In this document: positions 52,077 to 62,024 of the stretch, piece after piece | Layout of the letters: each line of letters starts with the position of its first letter | Position numbering within the stretch: the stretch's first letter is position 1 | Origin: Pectobacterium polonicum | Lineage (GTDB): Bacteria > Pseudomonadota > Gammaproteobacteria > Enterobacterales > Enterobacteriaceae | Direction of reading: 5' to 3' | DNA length: 64,000 bases | NCBI RefSeq assembly: GCF_005497185.1 | Contig: NZ_RJTN01000020.1 | Coordinates: 26,552-90,551 of the forward strand | Translations under genes and position numbers: made by a program | Notes under the pieces: model-generated | Seen by the model: only the letters and a program-made list of their open reading frames with translations | Databases searched by the model: none | Told to the model about the DNA's origin: nothing

Positions 52077-52916
52077 TTAGCGTTGCTCAAGCTCATCCAG
52101 TTCACCATAAAGATCCACGATCTGGTGGATGCGTTGGCGTCCGTCACGCAGCATTTCATGTAATAGCGCGTTGCTGATCACATTCACCAAACTCATCGCA
52201 GACGAATAGCTGTCAAACGCCGATACGCTGTCCAGCGGGACGCACAGCGACCAGGTTGCCAGCGACATTAGCGTACTGGCCTGTGGTTCGCACAGCAGCA
52301 GCACGGGTACGCCGCGCTTTTGCAATTGTGCTAGCAGCGGTTGAATCAGCCGTGGACGGCGGCGAAAGGCCACGACAATCACGACATCCTGCGCCGTAAG
52401 ATCCACCAGCTCTTCGGATAGCGTCTGCCCCGGCTGCGCCAATAGCGTGACCTGTTGGCGAATCTGAAGCAGCTGTTGGCGCAGGTGCAGCGCCACAGGG
52501 TAGCTGTTGCGTAGCCCGATCAAGCACAGGCGCTGCGCCTGCATCAGCGCCTGAATTACCGCACCAAACTGTACGGGATCAATCTGGTTTATCCACTGCG
52601 TCAGATTCGCCATTTCCTGCTTGTAATGCCGTGCCAGCAGCGTATTCCCCTGCACCGCATCACGGTTATCCGCCAGCGGCATCCCACTCTGGCGCAGCGT
52701 TCTCAGTTCATCGCGCATGTCACGGTAACTGGGGTAGCCCAGCCGTTTGAACAACCGACTAACGGTCGCTTTGGAAACGCCACTCAGCCGCGCCAACTCG
52801 GCGCTGTTGTAGCTAATCAGATCGTCAAAGTGATCGAAGATGAAATCCGCAACGCGCTGTTCCTGTGGTGAAAGCTCGCTATAGCGATCCCGTAATCGTT
52901 CATCTATTTGCATCAT
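52077..52916 (-). CDS. RpiR-family transcriptional regulator (HpxU-like)
   Basis: A 279-aa regulator has an N-terminal HTH of RpiR type (residues 1-75, LSPQEQRVADFIFDHFDDLI, then ELARLSGVSKATVSRLFKRLG) and a SIS domain (125-255) that binds a sugar-phosphate or related ligand. In Klebsiella an RpiR gene (hpxU) accompanies hpxWXYZ, as here. It is transcribed divergently from hpxW. The start is ATG 52916 or the next ATG. Confidence 0.85.
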   Translation of the reverse strand: MMQIDERLRDRYSELSPQEQRVADFIFDHFDDLISYNSAELARLSGVSKATVSRLFKRLGYPSYRDMRDELRTLRQSGMPLADNRDAVQGNTLLARHYKQEMANLTQWINQIDPVQFGAVIQALMQAQRLCLIGLRNSYPVALHLRQQLLQIRQQVTLLAQPGQTLSEELVDLTAQDVVIVVAFRRRPRLIQPLLAQLQKRGVPVLLLCEPQASTLMSLATWSLCVPLDSVSAFDSYSSAMSLVNVISNALLHEMLRDGRQRIHQIVDLYGELDELEQR

Positions 52917-53101
52917 CGTCTCTCGTCCATTGCGCATGCTGTAACGTTTGTTTCATTGCGCAGAACATAGCACAGGATTGTCAGGATGATATACGCACGC
53001 GTACCGACTTCCCACCGCACCGAAAAACTGGAACGCTGTTTGCTTATAGCTAGGGTTAATAGAGCAACTCACATTTACCCTACATAAAAAGGAATCCTGA
53101 A

Positions 53102-54688
53102 ATGATGCAAAGTAATACCGCCCCGTTGGGCATGGCGGTGGCACCCCATCATTTAGCCAGTGCCAGCGCATTGGCGGTTCTGCGTGAAGGCGGAAACGCG
53201 ATTGAAGCCATGGTCGCGGCGGCAGCAACCATTGCCGTGGTGTATCCGCATATGAACGGGATCGGCGGCGACGGTTTCTGGCTGATTGTGCCACCACACG
53301 GTGAACCCGTTGCCATTGATGCCAGCGGTGCTGCGGGGTCATTGGCCTGTCGTGAGCTCTATCGGGGTGAAAACCGCATCCCGCATCGCGGCCCGAAAGC
53401 GGCGCTGACGGTCGCGGGCACCGTCGGCGGCTGGCAGGAAGCGTTAGCATTCTCTCAAGAACTGGGAGGAGAACCGCTGCCGCTCGCTCGCTTACTGTCT
53501 GACGCGATTCGCTATGCGGCGGACGGCATTCCCGTTACGCAATCACAGGAAGATGCACTCACCCAGCGCTATCACGAACTGAGCGATTTTCCTGCCTTTA
53601 GCCAGCTGTTTATGCCGCAGGGGAATGTCCCACGTGCGGGTAGCCGTTTCACGCAGCCCGACTTAGCCGAGACCTTAACGACGCTGAGCATTGAAGGGTT
53701 GGACAGCTTTTATCGCGGCTCCGTCGCCGCCCGTCTCGCAGCACAGATGACCCAGCTCGGGATGCCGTTGACGGCTGACGATCTGGCGAACTACCGCGCC
53801 AAGCGAACAACGCCGCTGGTGTTGCAACACAGTAAAGGCGATATTTATAACCTCGCGCCGCCAACGCAGGGTCTGGTATCCCTCGCGATCCTCGGCCTGA
53901 CCGATCATTTAGACATGGAAGATCTGAGCGATAGCCAGACGATCCATCGCATTGTCGAATCCACCAAGCTGGCGTTTGGCCTGCGTGACCGCTTCATTAC
54001 CGACCCCAAACTGATGACGCAGGATGTTCAGGCGCTGCTGGAAAACGATGCGCTTGGCGCACTGGCGCGACAGGTCGATACCCGCAAAGCCGCGCCGTGG
54101 GGAGAAGGCAAAGGCCCCGGCGACACCGTCTGGATGGGCGTATGCGACAGCAGCGGCCTGTGCGTCTCTTTCATTCAGAGTATTTATCACGAATTCGGCA
54201 GCGGCGTTGTGCTACCGGGAACCGGCGTGCTCTGGCAGAACCGCGGCGCCTCGTTCAGCCTCGATCCGGCACACTTACTGGCGTTAGAACCGGGCAAACA
54301 GCCGTTTCATACCTTAAATCCTGCCGCTGCACGCCTGTCCGACGGGCGAACCATGGTCTACGGTTCGATGGGCGGAGACGGACAGCCGCAGACGCAGGCG
54401 GCTCTCTTTATCCGTCACGTCCAGCAAGGTCTGCCGCTGCAACAGGCGATTACCGCTCCACGCTGGCTGCTCGGTCGCACCTGGGGACAGTCCTCCGACA
54501 CACTCAAGATCGAAGATCGCTTTAAACCCGCCACCGTGGATGCCCTGCGCCAACTCGGTCACGACGTCGAGCTATTGGGCAGTTTTAGTGAAACCGTCGG
54601 TCACGCGGGAGCCATCGTGCGCCACACCAACGGCATGCTGGAAGGCGCTTTCGATCCACGCAGCAACGGCAGCGCGGCTGGCTTCTAG
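53102..54688 (+). CDS. hpxW: Oxamate amidohydrolase HpxW (gamma-glutamyltransferase fold)
   Basis: A 528-aa Ntn hydrolase of the gamma-glutamyltransferase superfamily lacks an obvious signal peptide, so it is cytoplasmic. The self-cleavage Thr is in GPGDTVWMGVCDSSG (near residue 343). HpxW in Klebsiella hydrolyses oxamate to oxalate and ammonia. First gene of hpxWXYZ, with AAGGA upstream of the ATG. Confidence 0.88.
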   Translation: MMQSNTAPLGMAVAPHHLASASALAVLREGGNAIEAMVAAAATIAVVYPHMNGIGGDGFWLIVPPHGEPVAIDASGAAGSLACRELYRGENRIPHRGPKAALTVAGTVGGWQEALAFSQELGGEPLPLARLLSDAIRYAADGIPVTQSQEDALTQRYHELSDFPAFSQLFMPQGNVPRAGSRFTQPDLAETLTTLSIEGLDSFYRGSVAARLAAQMTQLGMPLTADDLANYRAKRTTPLVLQHSKGDIYNLAPPTQGLVSLAILGLTDHLDMEDLSDSQTIHRIVESTKLAFGLRDRFITDPKLMTQDVQALLENDALGALARQVDTRKAAPWGEGKGPGDTVWMGVCDSSGLCVSFIQSIYHEFGSGVVLPGTGVLWQNRGASFSLDPAHLLALEPGKQPFHTLNPAAARLSDGRTMVYGSMGGDGQPQTQAALFIRHVQQGLPLQQAITAPRWLLGRTWGQSSDTLKIEDRFKPATVDALRQLGHDVELLGSFSETVGHAGAIVRHTNGMLEGAFDPRSNGSAAGF

Positions 54689-54713
54689 TCCTACTTAACT
54701 CGGAGAAAATGAC

Positions 54714-54905
54714 ATGGCGATGATCGAACAAGACGCGCTGGCAGCCTATCTGCAACAGATGGAAACGCTGCTATCCCTGCAACTCAGCCAGGAACGGCGT
54801 CAGGAACTGTTGGTGCAATTCAGCCGCATCCATGCGATGGCACAGCCGTTGATGGCATTCCCTCTCGATGAGCATCAGGACATTGCCGGGGTGTATACGC
54901 TATGA
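54714..54905 (+). CDS. hpxX: Oxalurate catabolism protein HpxX
   Basis: A 63-aa small helical protein (DUF4089-type) starts MAMIEQDALAAYLQQMETLL. It has GatC-like features and pairs with the amidase HpxY as GatC does with GatA. It lies 25 nt after hpxW and overlaps hpxY by 4 nt. Confidence 0.85.
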   Translation: MAMIEQDALAAYLQQMETLLSLQLSQERRQELLVQFSRIHAMAQPLMAFPLDEHQDIAGVYTL

Positions 54906-56320
54906 GTTTATACGCCAAAACAGCGTCCTCATCGTTATCCATCCGGCAGATTCAGCAAGGCTTGCAGGCTGGAACGTTCTCCGCCAAAGAGCTTGCACAG
55001 CAGGCACTAGGCACGATTGAGCAGACCAACCCCACGATTAATGCCTATACCCATGTCACCGGCGAACGCATGTTGGCAGAAGCAGAGCGCATCGACTCAA
55101 GCCGTCAACGCGGGGAAGCCTTGCCCGCGCTGGCCGGTGTGCCTTACGCCGTCAAGAACCTGTTTGATGTCAGTGGCGAAACCACGCTGGCGGGTGCCGA
55201 ACTTCTCAGCCAGCGACCACCCGCCAAGCAGGACGCCTTTGCCATCCGTCAGCTTGCCAGTCAGGGCGCGCTGCTGTCCGGCATGTTGAATATGGACGCC
55301 TATGCCTACGGCTTTACCACCGAAAACAGCCATTACGGCCCCACGCGCAACCCGCTCGACACGCTGCGCATCGCGGGTGGATCGTCTGGCGGATCGGCGG
55401 CAGCCGTCGCCGCAGGGCTGGTTAACTTTACACTGGGCAGCGACACGAATGGCTCGATCCGCGTGCCATCGTCGCTCTGCGGCATTTTCGGGCTGAAGCC
55501 GACATTTGGCCGTTTATCACGTCACGGTAGCCACCCGTTTGTCGCCAGCCTCGACCACATCGGCCCGTTCGCACGTAGCGCAGACGATCTGGCATTGGTG
55601 TTCGACGCACTACAAGGTCACGATGAACACGATCGTTTTCAGGCCAAGCGAGAAACGCAGCATACTGCCAAACAGTTGGAAGCAGGCAGCGATGGACTGC
55701 GCTATGCGGTGCTTGATGGCTACTTTTCCACATGGACTAGCGAGGAGGCAAAAGCTGCCGTCAGTCAGATTGCACAAGCGCTAGGCGCACAGGACAGCCT
55801 GACACTAACCGATGCCGCACTGGCGCGCAGCGCCGCCTTTATTCTGTCGGCCAGCGAAGGTGGGAACCAGTATTTACCTGACTTACGTACTCAACCTGAA
55901 CGCTTCGAGCCCCTGTCACGCGAGCGGTTGCTGGCTGGCGCGATGATCCCCGCCGCCTGGTATATACAGGCTCAGCGCTTCCGTAACTATTTTCGTCAAC
56001 AGATGCTGGCGCTGTTTGAACACACCGATCTGCTGATCGCCCCCGCAACGCCCTGCTCCGCCACGCTGATTGGTCAGGAAACCATGCGCATTAATGATAC
56101 CGACCTGCCCGTACGCGCCAATATGGGCATGCTGACACAGCCAATCTCCTTCGTCGGGCTACCGGTCGTGACGGTGCCGGTGGCAACCGCCAGCGGCCTG
56201 CCGATAGGTATTCAGATTATTGCCGCACCGTGGCGCGAGGATCTGTGCCTGCGGACGGCATGGGCGCTGGAGCAGCAGGGCATCACCTATACAGTAGAGG
56301 AAAGAAAATATGTTGCCTGA
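54902..56320 (+). CDS. hpxY: AtzE-family amidase HpxY
   Basis: A 472-aa amidase-signature enzyme has the Ser-cisSer-Lys triad: Lys in YAVKNLFD (near residue 81), cis-Ser/Ser in AGGSSGGSAAAVAAG (156-170) and GSDTNGSIRVP (nucleophile Ser near 181). It is expected to hydrolyse an amide or ureide such as oxalurate or oxamate-derived substrate. Overlaps hpxZ by 11 nt. Confidence 0.88.
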   Translation: MSLYAKTASSSLSIRQIQQGLQAGTFSAKELAQQALGTIEQTNPTINAYTHVTGERMLAEAERIDSSRQRGEALPALAGVPYAVKNLFDVSGETTLAGAELLSQRPPAKQDAFAIRQLASQGALLSGMLNMDAYAYGFTTENSHYGPTRNPLDTLRIAGGSSGGSAAAVAAGLVNFTLGSDTNGSIRVPSSLCGIFGLKPTFGRLSRHGSHPFVASLDHIGPFARSADDLALVFDALQGHDEHDRFQAKRETQHTAKQLEAGSDGLRYAVLDGYFSTWTSEEAKAAVSQIAQALGAQDSLTLTDAALARSAAFILSASEGGNQYLPDLRTQPERFEPLSRERLLAGAMIPAAWYIQAQRFRNYFRQQMLALFEHTDLLIAPATPCSATLIGQETMRINDTDLPVRANMGMLTQPISFVGLPVVTVPVATASGLPIGIQIIAAPWREDLCLRTAWALEQQGITYTVEERKYVA

Positions 56321-56696
56321 CGATATCAATCAGTCGGATGTGCTGACAGACGTGACCGCCGCGTTCTATCGCTATGAGAAAGCCTTAACGGGTAATGACA
56401 TTGCGGTGCTGGATGAACTGTTCTGGCACGATGAAAAAACGGTGCGCTACGGTGCGGGAGAAAATCTGTACGGGATAGAGGAAATCCGCGCCTTTCGCCT
56501 CGCTCGCCCTTCTGTCGGTCTGGACAGAACGCTGCGTAATACGGTCATCACCGCTTATGGTCATGATATGGCCGTCGCCAGTACGGAGTTTACCCGTGCA
56601 GGCAGTACGAAGATTGGCCGTCAAATGCAAACCTGGGTAAAAATGCCAGAAGGCTGGCGTATTGTCGCCGCTCACGTCAGCCTGATAAGTGAATAA
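56310..56696 (+). CDS. hpxZ: Oxalurate catabolism protein HpxZ (DUF3225)
   Basis: A 128-aa SnoaL/NTF2-like protein has the DUF3225 pattern AFYRYEKALTGNDIAVLDELF and FWHDEKTVRYGAGENLYG. Role is unknown, but it is always linked to hpxWXY. Last gene of the operon. The hairpin after it is a terminator on the minus strand. Confidence 0.87.
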   Translation: MLPDDINQSDVLTDVTAAFYRYEKALTGNDIAVLDELFWHDEKTVRYGAGENLYGIEEIRAFRLARPSVGLDRTLRNTVITAYGHDMAVASTEFTRAGSTKIGRQMQTWVKMPEGWRIVAAHVSLISE

Positions 56697-56704
56697 CAAT
56701 AAAA

Positions 56705-56734
56705 GACACAAGCGAAGCCGTATGCGCTTGTGTC
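56705..56734 (-). terminator. Terminator between hpxZ and the unknown pair
   Basis: GACACAAGCG/CGCTTGTGTC is a 10-bp stem with a 10-nt loop. On the minus strand it is followed by TTTTATTGTT, so it mainly ends the 56733 gene, and it may also act weakly on hpxZ. Confidence 0.8.
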
Positions 56735-56930
56735 AGTTGTCTGCTATCGATTTACCCGCTAGGTTAGGGGCATTTGAGGCCAGATAATATTTGCCATCAA
56801 TAAGCACATATTCACCTGAGGCCAGCTTACGCTTTATCACATCACGCGCCGCCATTTGCAGTTTTTTCCCCAAAGCGAAAAATGCCTGTTCTTGAAGACT
56901 TAACGTCGTAATATCGTGTGAGGATGACAT
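56733..56930 (-). CDS. Unknown protein (65 aa), second gene of a pair
   Basis: ATG 56930 lies after AGGAGAGGCT, an excellent ribosome-binding site. The 65-aa product is helical at first (LSLQEQAFFALGKKLQMAARDVIKR) and ends with a beta-hairpin-like GEYVLIDGKYYLAS. Its start lies 89 nt inside the preceding gene in another frame, so they are translated together. No family is recognised. The same frame stays open upstream, so a frameshifted fusion with the preceding gene is also possible. Confidence 0.6.
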   Translation of the reverse strand: MSSSHDITTLSLQEQAFFALGKKLQMAARDVIKRKLASGEYVLIDGKYYLASNAPNLAGKSIADN

Positions 56931-57729
56931 AGCCTCTCCTGTCTGAACCAAGGCGATTAAATGACCGCATACTGGGGATACGAATGTTAAATCGATTTTT
57001 CCCTGCTAACCCCAGCAAACCATCATATAAATCAGTGAGATCAATTACCCTTTTTCCCGAAAGATCGGGAGCGGCACACCAATAATAAGCGCCCGATTGG
57101 GAAACATTGTAGTGGTCAAAAATTGCTCTGGCAACCGACGTAATCACCTTTAGAATTTGCCCAGCGTTGAGCTCAACATGCTGGTAAGCTTCCAAACGTT
57201 CTTGATTCTCGACTTTATCAAAAGCAACTGTCCAAAGACCTGTCTGGGGCATTTGGAAACCAGGTATGTTATGTTTCTCATCAATCCCCTTATTGAGCAA
57301 TTCATCCACAGATTGGAGCTTCTGGAAGCCGATGGCATAGACCATGCCACCAACGATAAACTGACGCATAAGCAACTCACCGTTCCCTGTATATACCCCA
57401 AATAATTCGAGTTGCAGGAAGGCGGCAAGAGAGGGAGTCCCGATGAGCTTACTCAGGTAAGTGATTCGGGTGAGTGACAAACCTGCCATGCCATAGGCAG
57501 GTTTGAACGCTGCTTGCAGCGGCCCCAACGGGGCGAGGCACACGCAAGTGTGCTGAGTAGCGCAGCCAACGCACCTGCGGCTTGAAGTATTACGGGTATA
57601 GTCGTCGAAATCATGGTATTCCCAAATGACCACTGTTAGCTTTTCCTTAGCAGAAATCAGATGAGCAGATAACCAAAATACCTTTCTTGTGACAATGTCC
57701 TTATTTCTCTTTCTGGTTTTGCTTCGCAA
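56842..57729 (-). CDS. Unknown protein carrying an in-frame repeat-element insertion
   Basis: The open frame is 295 codons from a poor TTG (57729). Residues 46-114 are encoded by the repeat element 57391-57600. On either side the text reads as one protein (WEYHDFDDYT then GNGELLMRQFIVGGM), so a gene of about 190-225 aa appears to have been lengthened by 69 codons. Re-initiation at ATG 57369 (175 aa) is possible. The main part has helical VDELLNKGI and aromatic/charged segments, one Cys, and no membrane segment. Function not recognised. A toxin-antitoxin pair with the 65-aa protein is a speculation. Confidence 0.55.
   Translation of the reverse strand: MRSKTRKRNKDIVTRKVFWLSAHLISAKEKLTVVIWEYHDFDDYTRNTSSRRCVGCATQHTCVCLAPLGPLQAAFKPAYGMAGLSLTRITYLSKLIGTPSLAAFLQLELFGVYTGNGELLMRQFIVGGMVYAIGFQKLQSVDELLNKGIDEKHNIPGFQMPQTGLWTVAFDKVENQERLEAYQHVELNAGQILKVITSVARAIFDHYNVSQSGAYYWCAAPDLSGKRVIDLTDLYDGLLGLAGKNRFNIRIPSMRSFNRLGSDRRGYVILTRYYDVKSSRTGIFRFGEKTANGGA
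57391..57600. repeat. TIR intergenic element, copy 2 (long form with insert)
   Basis: The element reads from TATACCCCAAATAATTCGAG to its inverted end at CTTGAAGTATTACGGGTATA, 210 bp in all. It differs from copy 3 by an internal block of about 82 bp (57478-57559) that carries four small hairpins: AAACCTGCC/GGCAGGTTT, CGCTGC/GCAGCG, CCCC/GGGG and CACAC/GTGTG. It lies in frame inside a coding sequence. Confidence 0.85.
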
Positions 57730-57730
57730 T

Positions 57731-58177
57731 TTTTAAAAACACTCAAAAATCCCCACTTGCCGATGGCGTTATCCTCTAAATATGACAGATATATTATTCG
57801 GAACACTCTCATTTATTGGTGGGAATTAATGCAATCATTTAACCCACTATATCTTTGCTATACTGTATAAAATACCGACAGATAGCATAAGTAAAAAATG
57901 TATCTACGTCGGTCTATTTGGGTGTCTATAAGACAAAAATCGTGATTTATTTACCCTATTATTCGATTAGTGGAATTCACTATAAATGGTGATGTATTCA
58001 CAATCAGAAAAGGTTATATCAGCCACTAATCCAATACGTAATAACTAACAGATAACGCACTGTTATAAAAAGAATTACCTTTCAAATCAAAAATCATAAA
58101 GATCACATAAATCATGAAGATAACGTAGTGATAATCGCGTTACCGTCACAGGAAATATCAACCATCGCTGATGGAGA
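57731..58177. other. AT-rich intergenic region
   Basis: No gene, RNA or strong promoter is evident. Scattered TATAAT-like hexamers exist, none with a good -35. It probably contributes to regulation of proV together with 58305-58405. Confidence 0.4.
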
Positions 58178-58304
<127 letters not shown>

Positions 58305-58405
58305 AAGGGTTGTCTCAGAATCTGAGTATGGTAGGGTAGATTATGTTTAATCATTATCAGGGCTACGTTATAGAATTATAAACGACACAGGAAAACAATA
58401 ATTTC

Positions 58406-59608
58406 ATGGCAATTAAACTTGAAGTAAAGAATCTTTATAAGATATTTGGCGAGCACCCAGACAGAGCATTTAAACTGATTGATAAAGGCCTGAGCAAAGA
58501 TCAGGTATTTGAAAAAACAGGGCTTACTGTCGGGGTAAAAGATGCCAGTCTGGCCATTGAAGAAGGCGAGATATTTGTCATCATGGGATTATCCGGTTCC
58601 GGCAAATCAACCATGGTACGCCTTCTCAATCGTCTGATCGAACCCACTCGGGGTCAGGTGCTGATCGACGGTGAAGATATCTCTAAAATATCCGATGCCG
58701 CGCTGCGCGACGTGCGCCGCAAAAAGATCAGTATGGTGTTCCAATCCTTTGCGCTCATGCCGCATCTGAATATCCTCAGCAATACCGCGTTTGGTATGGA
58801 ACTGGCTGGCGTACCGAAAGCGGAACGTGAGCAAAAAGCGCTGGATGCATTGCAGCAGGTCGGCCTGGAAGCCTATGCGGCGTCTTACCCGGATGAGCTG
58901 TCTGGCGGGATGCGGCAGCGTGTCGGTCTGGCGCGTGCGTTAGCAAATAACCCCGATATCCTGTTGATGGATGAGGCGTTCTCCGCACTCGACCCATTAA
59001 TCCGAACCGAAATGCAGGATGAGCTGATCAAGCTCCAGTCCCGTCATCAACGCACTATCGTCTTTATCTCGCACGATCTGGATGAAGCGATGCGTATCGG
59101 TGACCGGATTGCCATCATGCACGGCGGTGAAGTGATTCAGGTCGGTACGCCCGATGAGATCCTGAATAACCCCGCCAATGACTATGTGCGCACCTTTTTC
59201 CGCGGTGTCGATATCAGCCACGTATTTAGCGCCAAAGATATCGCTCGTCGTCGCCCGGTCACCTTGATTCGTAAAACCCCCGGCGTGGGACCGCGTTCCG
59301 CGCTGAAAATCCTTCAGGACGAAGACCGTGACTACGGCTACGTACTGGAAGGTGGGAAACGTTTCATTGGCATCGTGTCTATTGATTCACTGAAGCAGGC
59401 GCTGAAAGAACAGCAGCCGCTGGAACAGGCGTTACTGCCCGAACCTGTTCCCGTGCCCGCAGATATGTCACTCAACGAGCTGATTTCTCAGGTCGCACAG
59501 GCTCCCTGTGCCGTTCCTGTCGTCGGCGAAAACCATGAGTACATTGGCATCATTTCCAAAGGAATGTTGCTACAGGCACTGGATAAGGAAGGAGTGACCC
59601 ATGAGTAA
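58406..59608 (+). CDS. proV: Glycine betaine/proline transport ATPase ProV
   Basis: A 400-aa ATPase of the ProU osmoprotectant importer has Walker [10 protein letters not shown] (near 61-69), signature [15 protein letters not shown] (near 166-180) and Walker [13 protein letters not shown]. The C-terminal third holds two CBS domains (280-400) that sense ionic strength. The 3' end overlaps proW by 8 nt. Length equals E. coli ProV. Confidence 0.97.
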   Translation: MAIKLEVKNLYKIFGEHPDRAFKLIDKGLSKDQVFEKTGLTVGVKDASLAIEEGEIFVIMGLSGSGKSTMVRLLNRLIEPTRGQVLIDGEDISKISDAALRDVRRKKISMVFQSFALMPHLNILSNTAFGMELAGVPKAEREQKALDALQQVGLEAYAASYPDELSGGMRQRVGLARALANNPDILLMDEAFSALDPLIRTEMQDELIKLQSRHQRTIVFISHDLDEAMRIGDRIAIMHGGEVIQVGTPDEILNNPANDYVRTFFRGVDISHVFSAKDIARRRPVTLIRKTPGVGPRSALKILQDEDRDYGYVLEGGKRFIGIVSIDSLKQALKEQQPLEQALLPEPVPVPADMSLNELISQVAQAPCAVPVVGENHEYIGIISKGMLLQALDKEGVTHE

Positions 59609-60851
59609 ATCAACCTCAAATCCGTGGGACACCACCACGGCACAACATCAGCCTGCCGAGCAAAACGCAACGCCTGAGCAGGGCAATCACGCCGCGCAAA
59701 GCGATCCGTGGGCAACCAGCCCGCAGAGCACGCCAGCCAATCACGCTGCTGATAGTGCTACGCCTGATAGTGCCCCGCAGAGTAGCGATCCTTGGTCTAC
59801 AGGTACGCCAGCCAACGGCGGCGATGCCTGGGGCAGCGCGCCAGCTCCTGATGGTTCTGCCGATGCCGCGCATCAGGCTGCGCAATCCGGCAGTGATTGG
59901 TTAAACAGCGCTGCCCCGGCGACGCCCGAGCATTTCAACCTGCTCGATCCGTTTAAGGACACGCTGATCCCGCTGGACAACTGGGTTACCCACGGCATCG
60001 ACTGGGTGGTACTGCATTTCAGGCCAGTTTTTCAGGGCGTTCGCGTCCCGGTCGACTTTATTCTAGGTGGCTTTCAACAATTCTTGCTGGGTATGCCGGC
60101 CCCTATAGCCATTCTGGTGTTTTCGCTGATTGCCTGGCAGATGTCCAGCCTAGGAATGGGTGTCGCCACCCTGCTGTCCCTAATTGCCATTGGCGCGATT
60201 GGTGCCTGGTCGCAGGCCATGATCACGTTAGCGCTGGTATTGACTGCGCTGTTCTTCTGCGTGCTCATCGGGCTCCCCGTCGGGATCTGGCTGGCACGTA
60301 GCGAACGGGCTGCGAAGTTTATCCGTCCACTGCTCGATGCCATGCAGACCACGCCCGCGTTCGTCTATCTGGTGCCTATCGTCATGCTGTTCGGGATCGG
60401 TAACGTGCCGGGCGTCGTGGTGACCATCATCTTTGCCCTGCCGCCGATTATTCGTTTAACGATTCTGGGTATTCGTCAGGTGCCAGCCGATCTGATTGAA
60501 GCCGCCGAGTCATTCGGTGCCAGCCCGCGCCAGATGCTGTTTAAGGTTCAGCTCCCGCTGGCCATGCCGACCATCATGGCAGGTGTTAACCAGACGCTGA
60601 TGCTGGCGCTGTCGATGGTGGTTATCGCCTCGATGATCGCCGTAGGCGGTCTGGGCCAGATGGTACTGCGCGGCATTGGTCGTCTGGATATGGGCCTGGC
60701 TGCCGTCGGTGGTGTCGGGATCGTCATTCTGGCGATTATTCTCGACCGTCTTACCCAATCTCTGGGACGCGATCGCCGTAGCAAGGGCAACAAAAGCTGG
60801 TACGCCAGCGGCCCGATTGGCCTACTGACCCGTCCTTTCATCAAGCCGTAA
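59601..60851 (+). CDS. proW: Glycine betaine/proline permease ProW, extended N-terminus
   Basis: A 416-aa permease has a membrane core (residues 155-380) that matches E. coli ProW closely ([40 protein letters not shown] as EAA loop). The cytoplasmic or periplasmic N-terminal region is about 60 residues longer and made of repeated S/A/P/Q-D-PW units ([20 protein letters not shown]). It probably varies between species. Confidence 0.96.
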   Translation: MSKSTSNPWDTTTAQHQPAEQNATPEQGNHAAQSDPWATSPQSTPANHAADSATPDSAPQSSDPWSTGTPANGGDAWGSAPAPDGSADAAHQAAQSGSDWLNSAAPATPEHFNLLDPFKDTLIPLDNWVTHGIDWVVLHFRPVFQGVRVPVDFILGGFQQFLLGMPAPIAILVFSLIAWQMSSLGMGVATLLSLIAIGAIGAWSQAMITLALVLTALFFCVLIGLPVGIWLARSERAAKFIRPLLDAMQTTPAFVYLVPIVMLFGIGNVPGVVVTIIFALPPIIRLTILGIRQVPADLIEAAESFGASPRQMLFKVQLPLAMPTIMAGVNQTLMLALSMVVIASMIAVGGLGQMVLRGIGRLDMGLAAVGGVGIVILAIILDRLTQSLGRDRRSKGNKSWYASGPIGLLTRPFIKP

Positions 60852-60956
60852 CGCTCGTCCCGCTTGTCTGGCACACGCCAGACAAGCGGCGACATTCACT
60901 ATTCGTTTTATCAGCAATATTTACGATCTCAACGCACGATAAAAACAGAGGGAATC

Positions 60957-61964
60957 ATGATGCGTAACACCAAACTTTGGGCCGCCGCCCTGACCACCGC
61001 CCTGTTGAGTACACAGGTTTACGCCGCCGATACCGCACAACCCGGCAAAGGTATTGCCGTTATTCCAGTGCAAAGCACCATCTCTGAGGAAACGTTCCAG
61101 ACGCTGCTGGTCAGCCGCGCGTTGGAAAAGCTCGGCTATGACGTGCAATCTCCCCGTGAAGTGGACTATAACGTCGCCTACACCTCAATTGCCTCCGGCG
61201 ACGCGACATTTATCGCGGTGAACTGGGACCCGCTGCACGCCGATCAATATAAAGCCGCCGGCGGAGACGCAAAATTCTACCGTCAGGGTGAATATGTCTC
61301 CGGTGCCGCACAGGGTTACCTGATCGATAAAAAAACCGCTGAAAAATACAACATTACCAATATTGCGCAGTTAAAAGACCCGAAAATTGCCAAGCTGTTT
61401 GATACCAACGGCGATGGCAAAGCCGATCTGACGGGCTGTACGCCGGGCTGGGGATGTGAAGCCGCTATCAATCACCATCTTCCCGCCTATGGTTTAACCA
61501 ACACGGTAGAACATAATCAGGGGAACTATGCGGCGATGATCGCCGACACCATCACCCGCTACAAAGAGGGCAAGCCGATTCTGTACTACACCTGGACGCC
61601 GTACTGGGTAAGTGATGTGCTGGTTCCGGGACGTGACGTAGTCTGGTTGCAGGTGCCTTTCTCTTCTCAACCGGGAGAAATGAAAGACGTCAGCACCAAG
61701 CTACCAAACGGAGCCGACTATGGCTTCCCTGTTAACACCATGAAGATTGCCGCGAATAAGGCATGGGCTGAGAAAAACCCCGCAGCGGCGAAATTGTTCG
61801 CCATCATGAAGCTACCGATTGCCGATGTGAATGCGCAGAACCTGCGTATGCATGAAGGACAGGGTTCACAGAAGGATATCGAACGTCATGTTGATGGCTG
61901 GATCAAAGCCCACCAGCAGCTGTTTGACGGCTGGGTGAAAACCGCTGCCAATGCCGCGAAATAA
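60957..61964 (+). CDS. proX: Glycine betaine-binding protein ProX
   Basis: A 335-aa periplasmic binding protein has a signal peptide (1-22, ending AYA-ADT). Betaine-binding aromatic box residues are seen in [11 protein letters not shown] and [16 protein letters not shown] 60957 (GAGGG upstream) or the next ATG. Upstream extension rejected. Third gene of proVWX. Confidence 0.96.
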   Translation: MMRNTKLWAAALTTALLSTQVYAADTAQPGKGIAVIPVQSTISEETFQTLLVSRALEKLGYDVQSPREVDYNVAYTSIASGDATFIAVNWDPLHADQYKAAGGDAKFYRQGEYVSGAAQGYLIDKKTAEKYNITNIAQLKDPKIAKLFDTNGDGKADLTGCTPGWGCEAAINHHLPAYGLTNTVEHNQGNYAAMIADTITRYKEGKPILYYTWTPYWVSDVLVPGRDVVWLQVPFSSQPGEMKDVSTKLPNGADYGFPVNTMKIAANKAWAEKNPAAAKLFAIMKLPIADVNAQNLRMHEGQGSQKDIERHVDGWIKAHQQLFDGWVKTAANAAK

Positions 61965-61979
61965 TCACCGGTAGACGAG

Positions 61980-62009
61980 CGCCCCTTTCACAGGAAAGGG
62001 GCGTTTTTT
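61980..62009 (+). terminator. proVWX terminator
   Basis: CGCCCCTTTC/GAAAGGGGCG with ACAG loop and six T. It separates the operon from the convergent lactonase-like gene. Confidence 0.95.
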
Positions 62010-62024
62010 ATCGATGAGCGGCAA

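Noticed and set aside
51763..52077. 104-aa minus-strand open frame
   Set aside because: It lies almost wholly inside structured repeat copy B. Conservation there is of palindromes, not of protein.
57841..57930. Second LexA box upstream of proV (CTGTATAAAATACCGACAG)
   Set aside because: The distance between CTGT and ACAG is 11 instead of 8, so it does not fit the SOS consensus.
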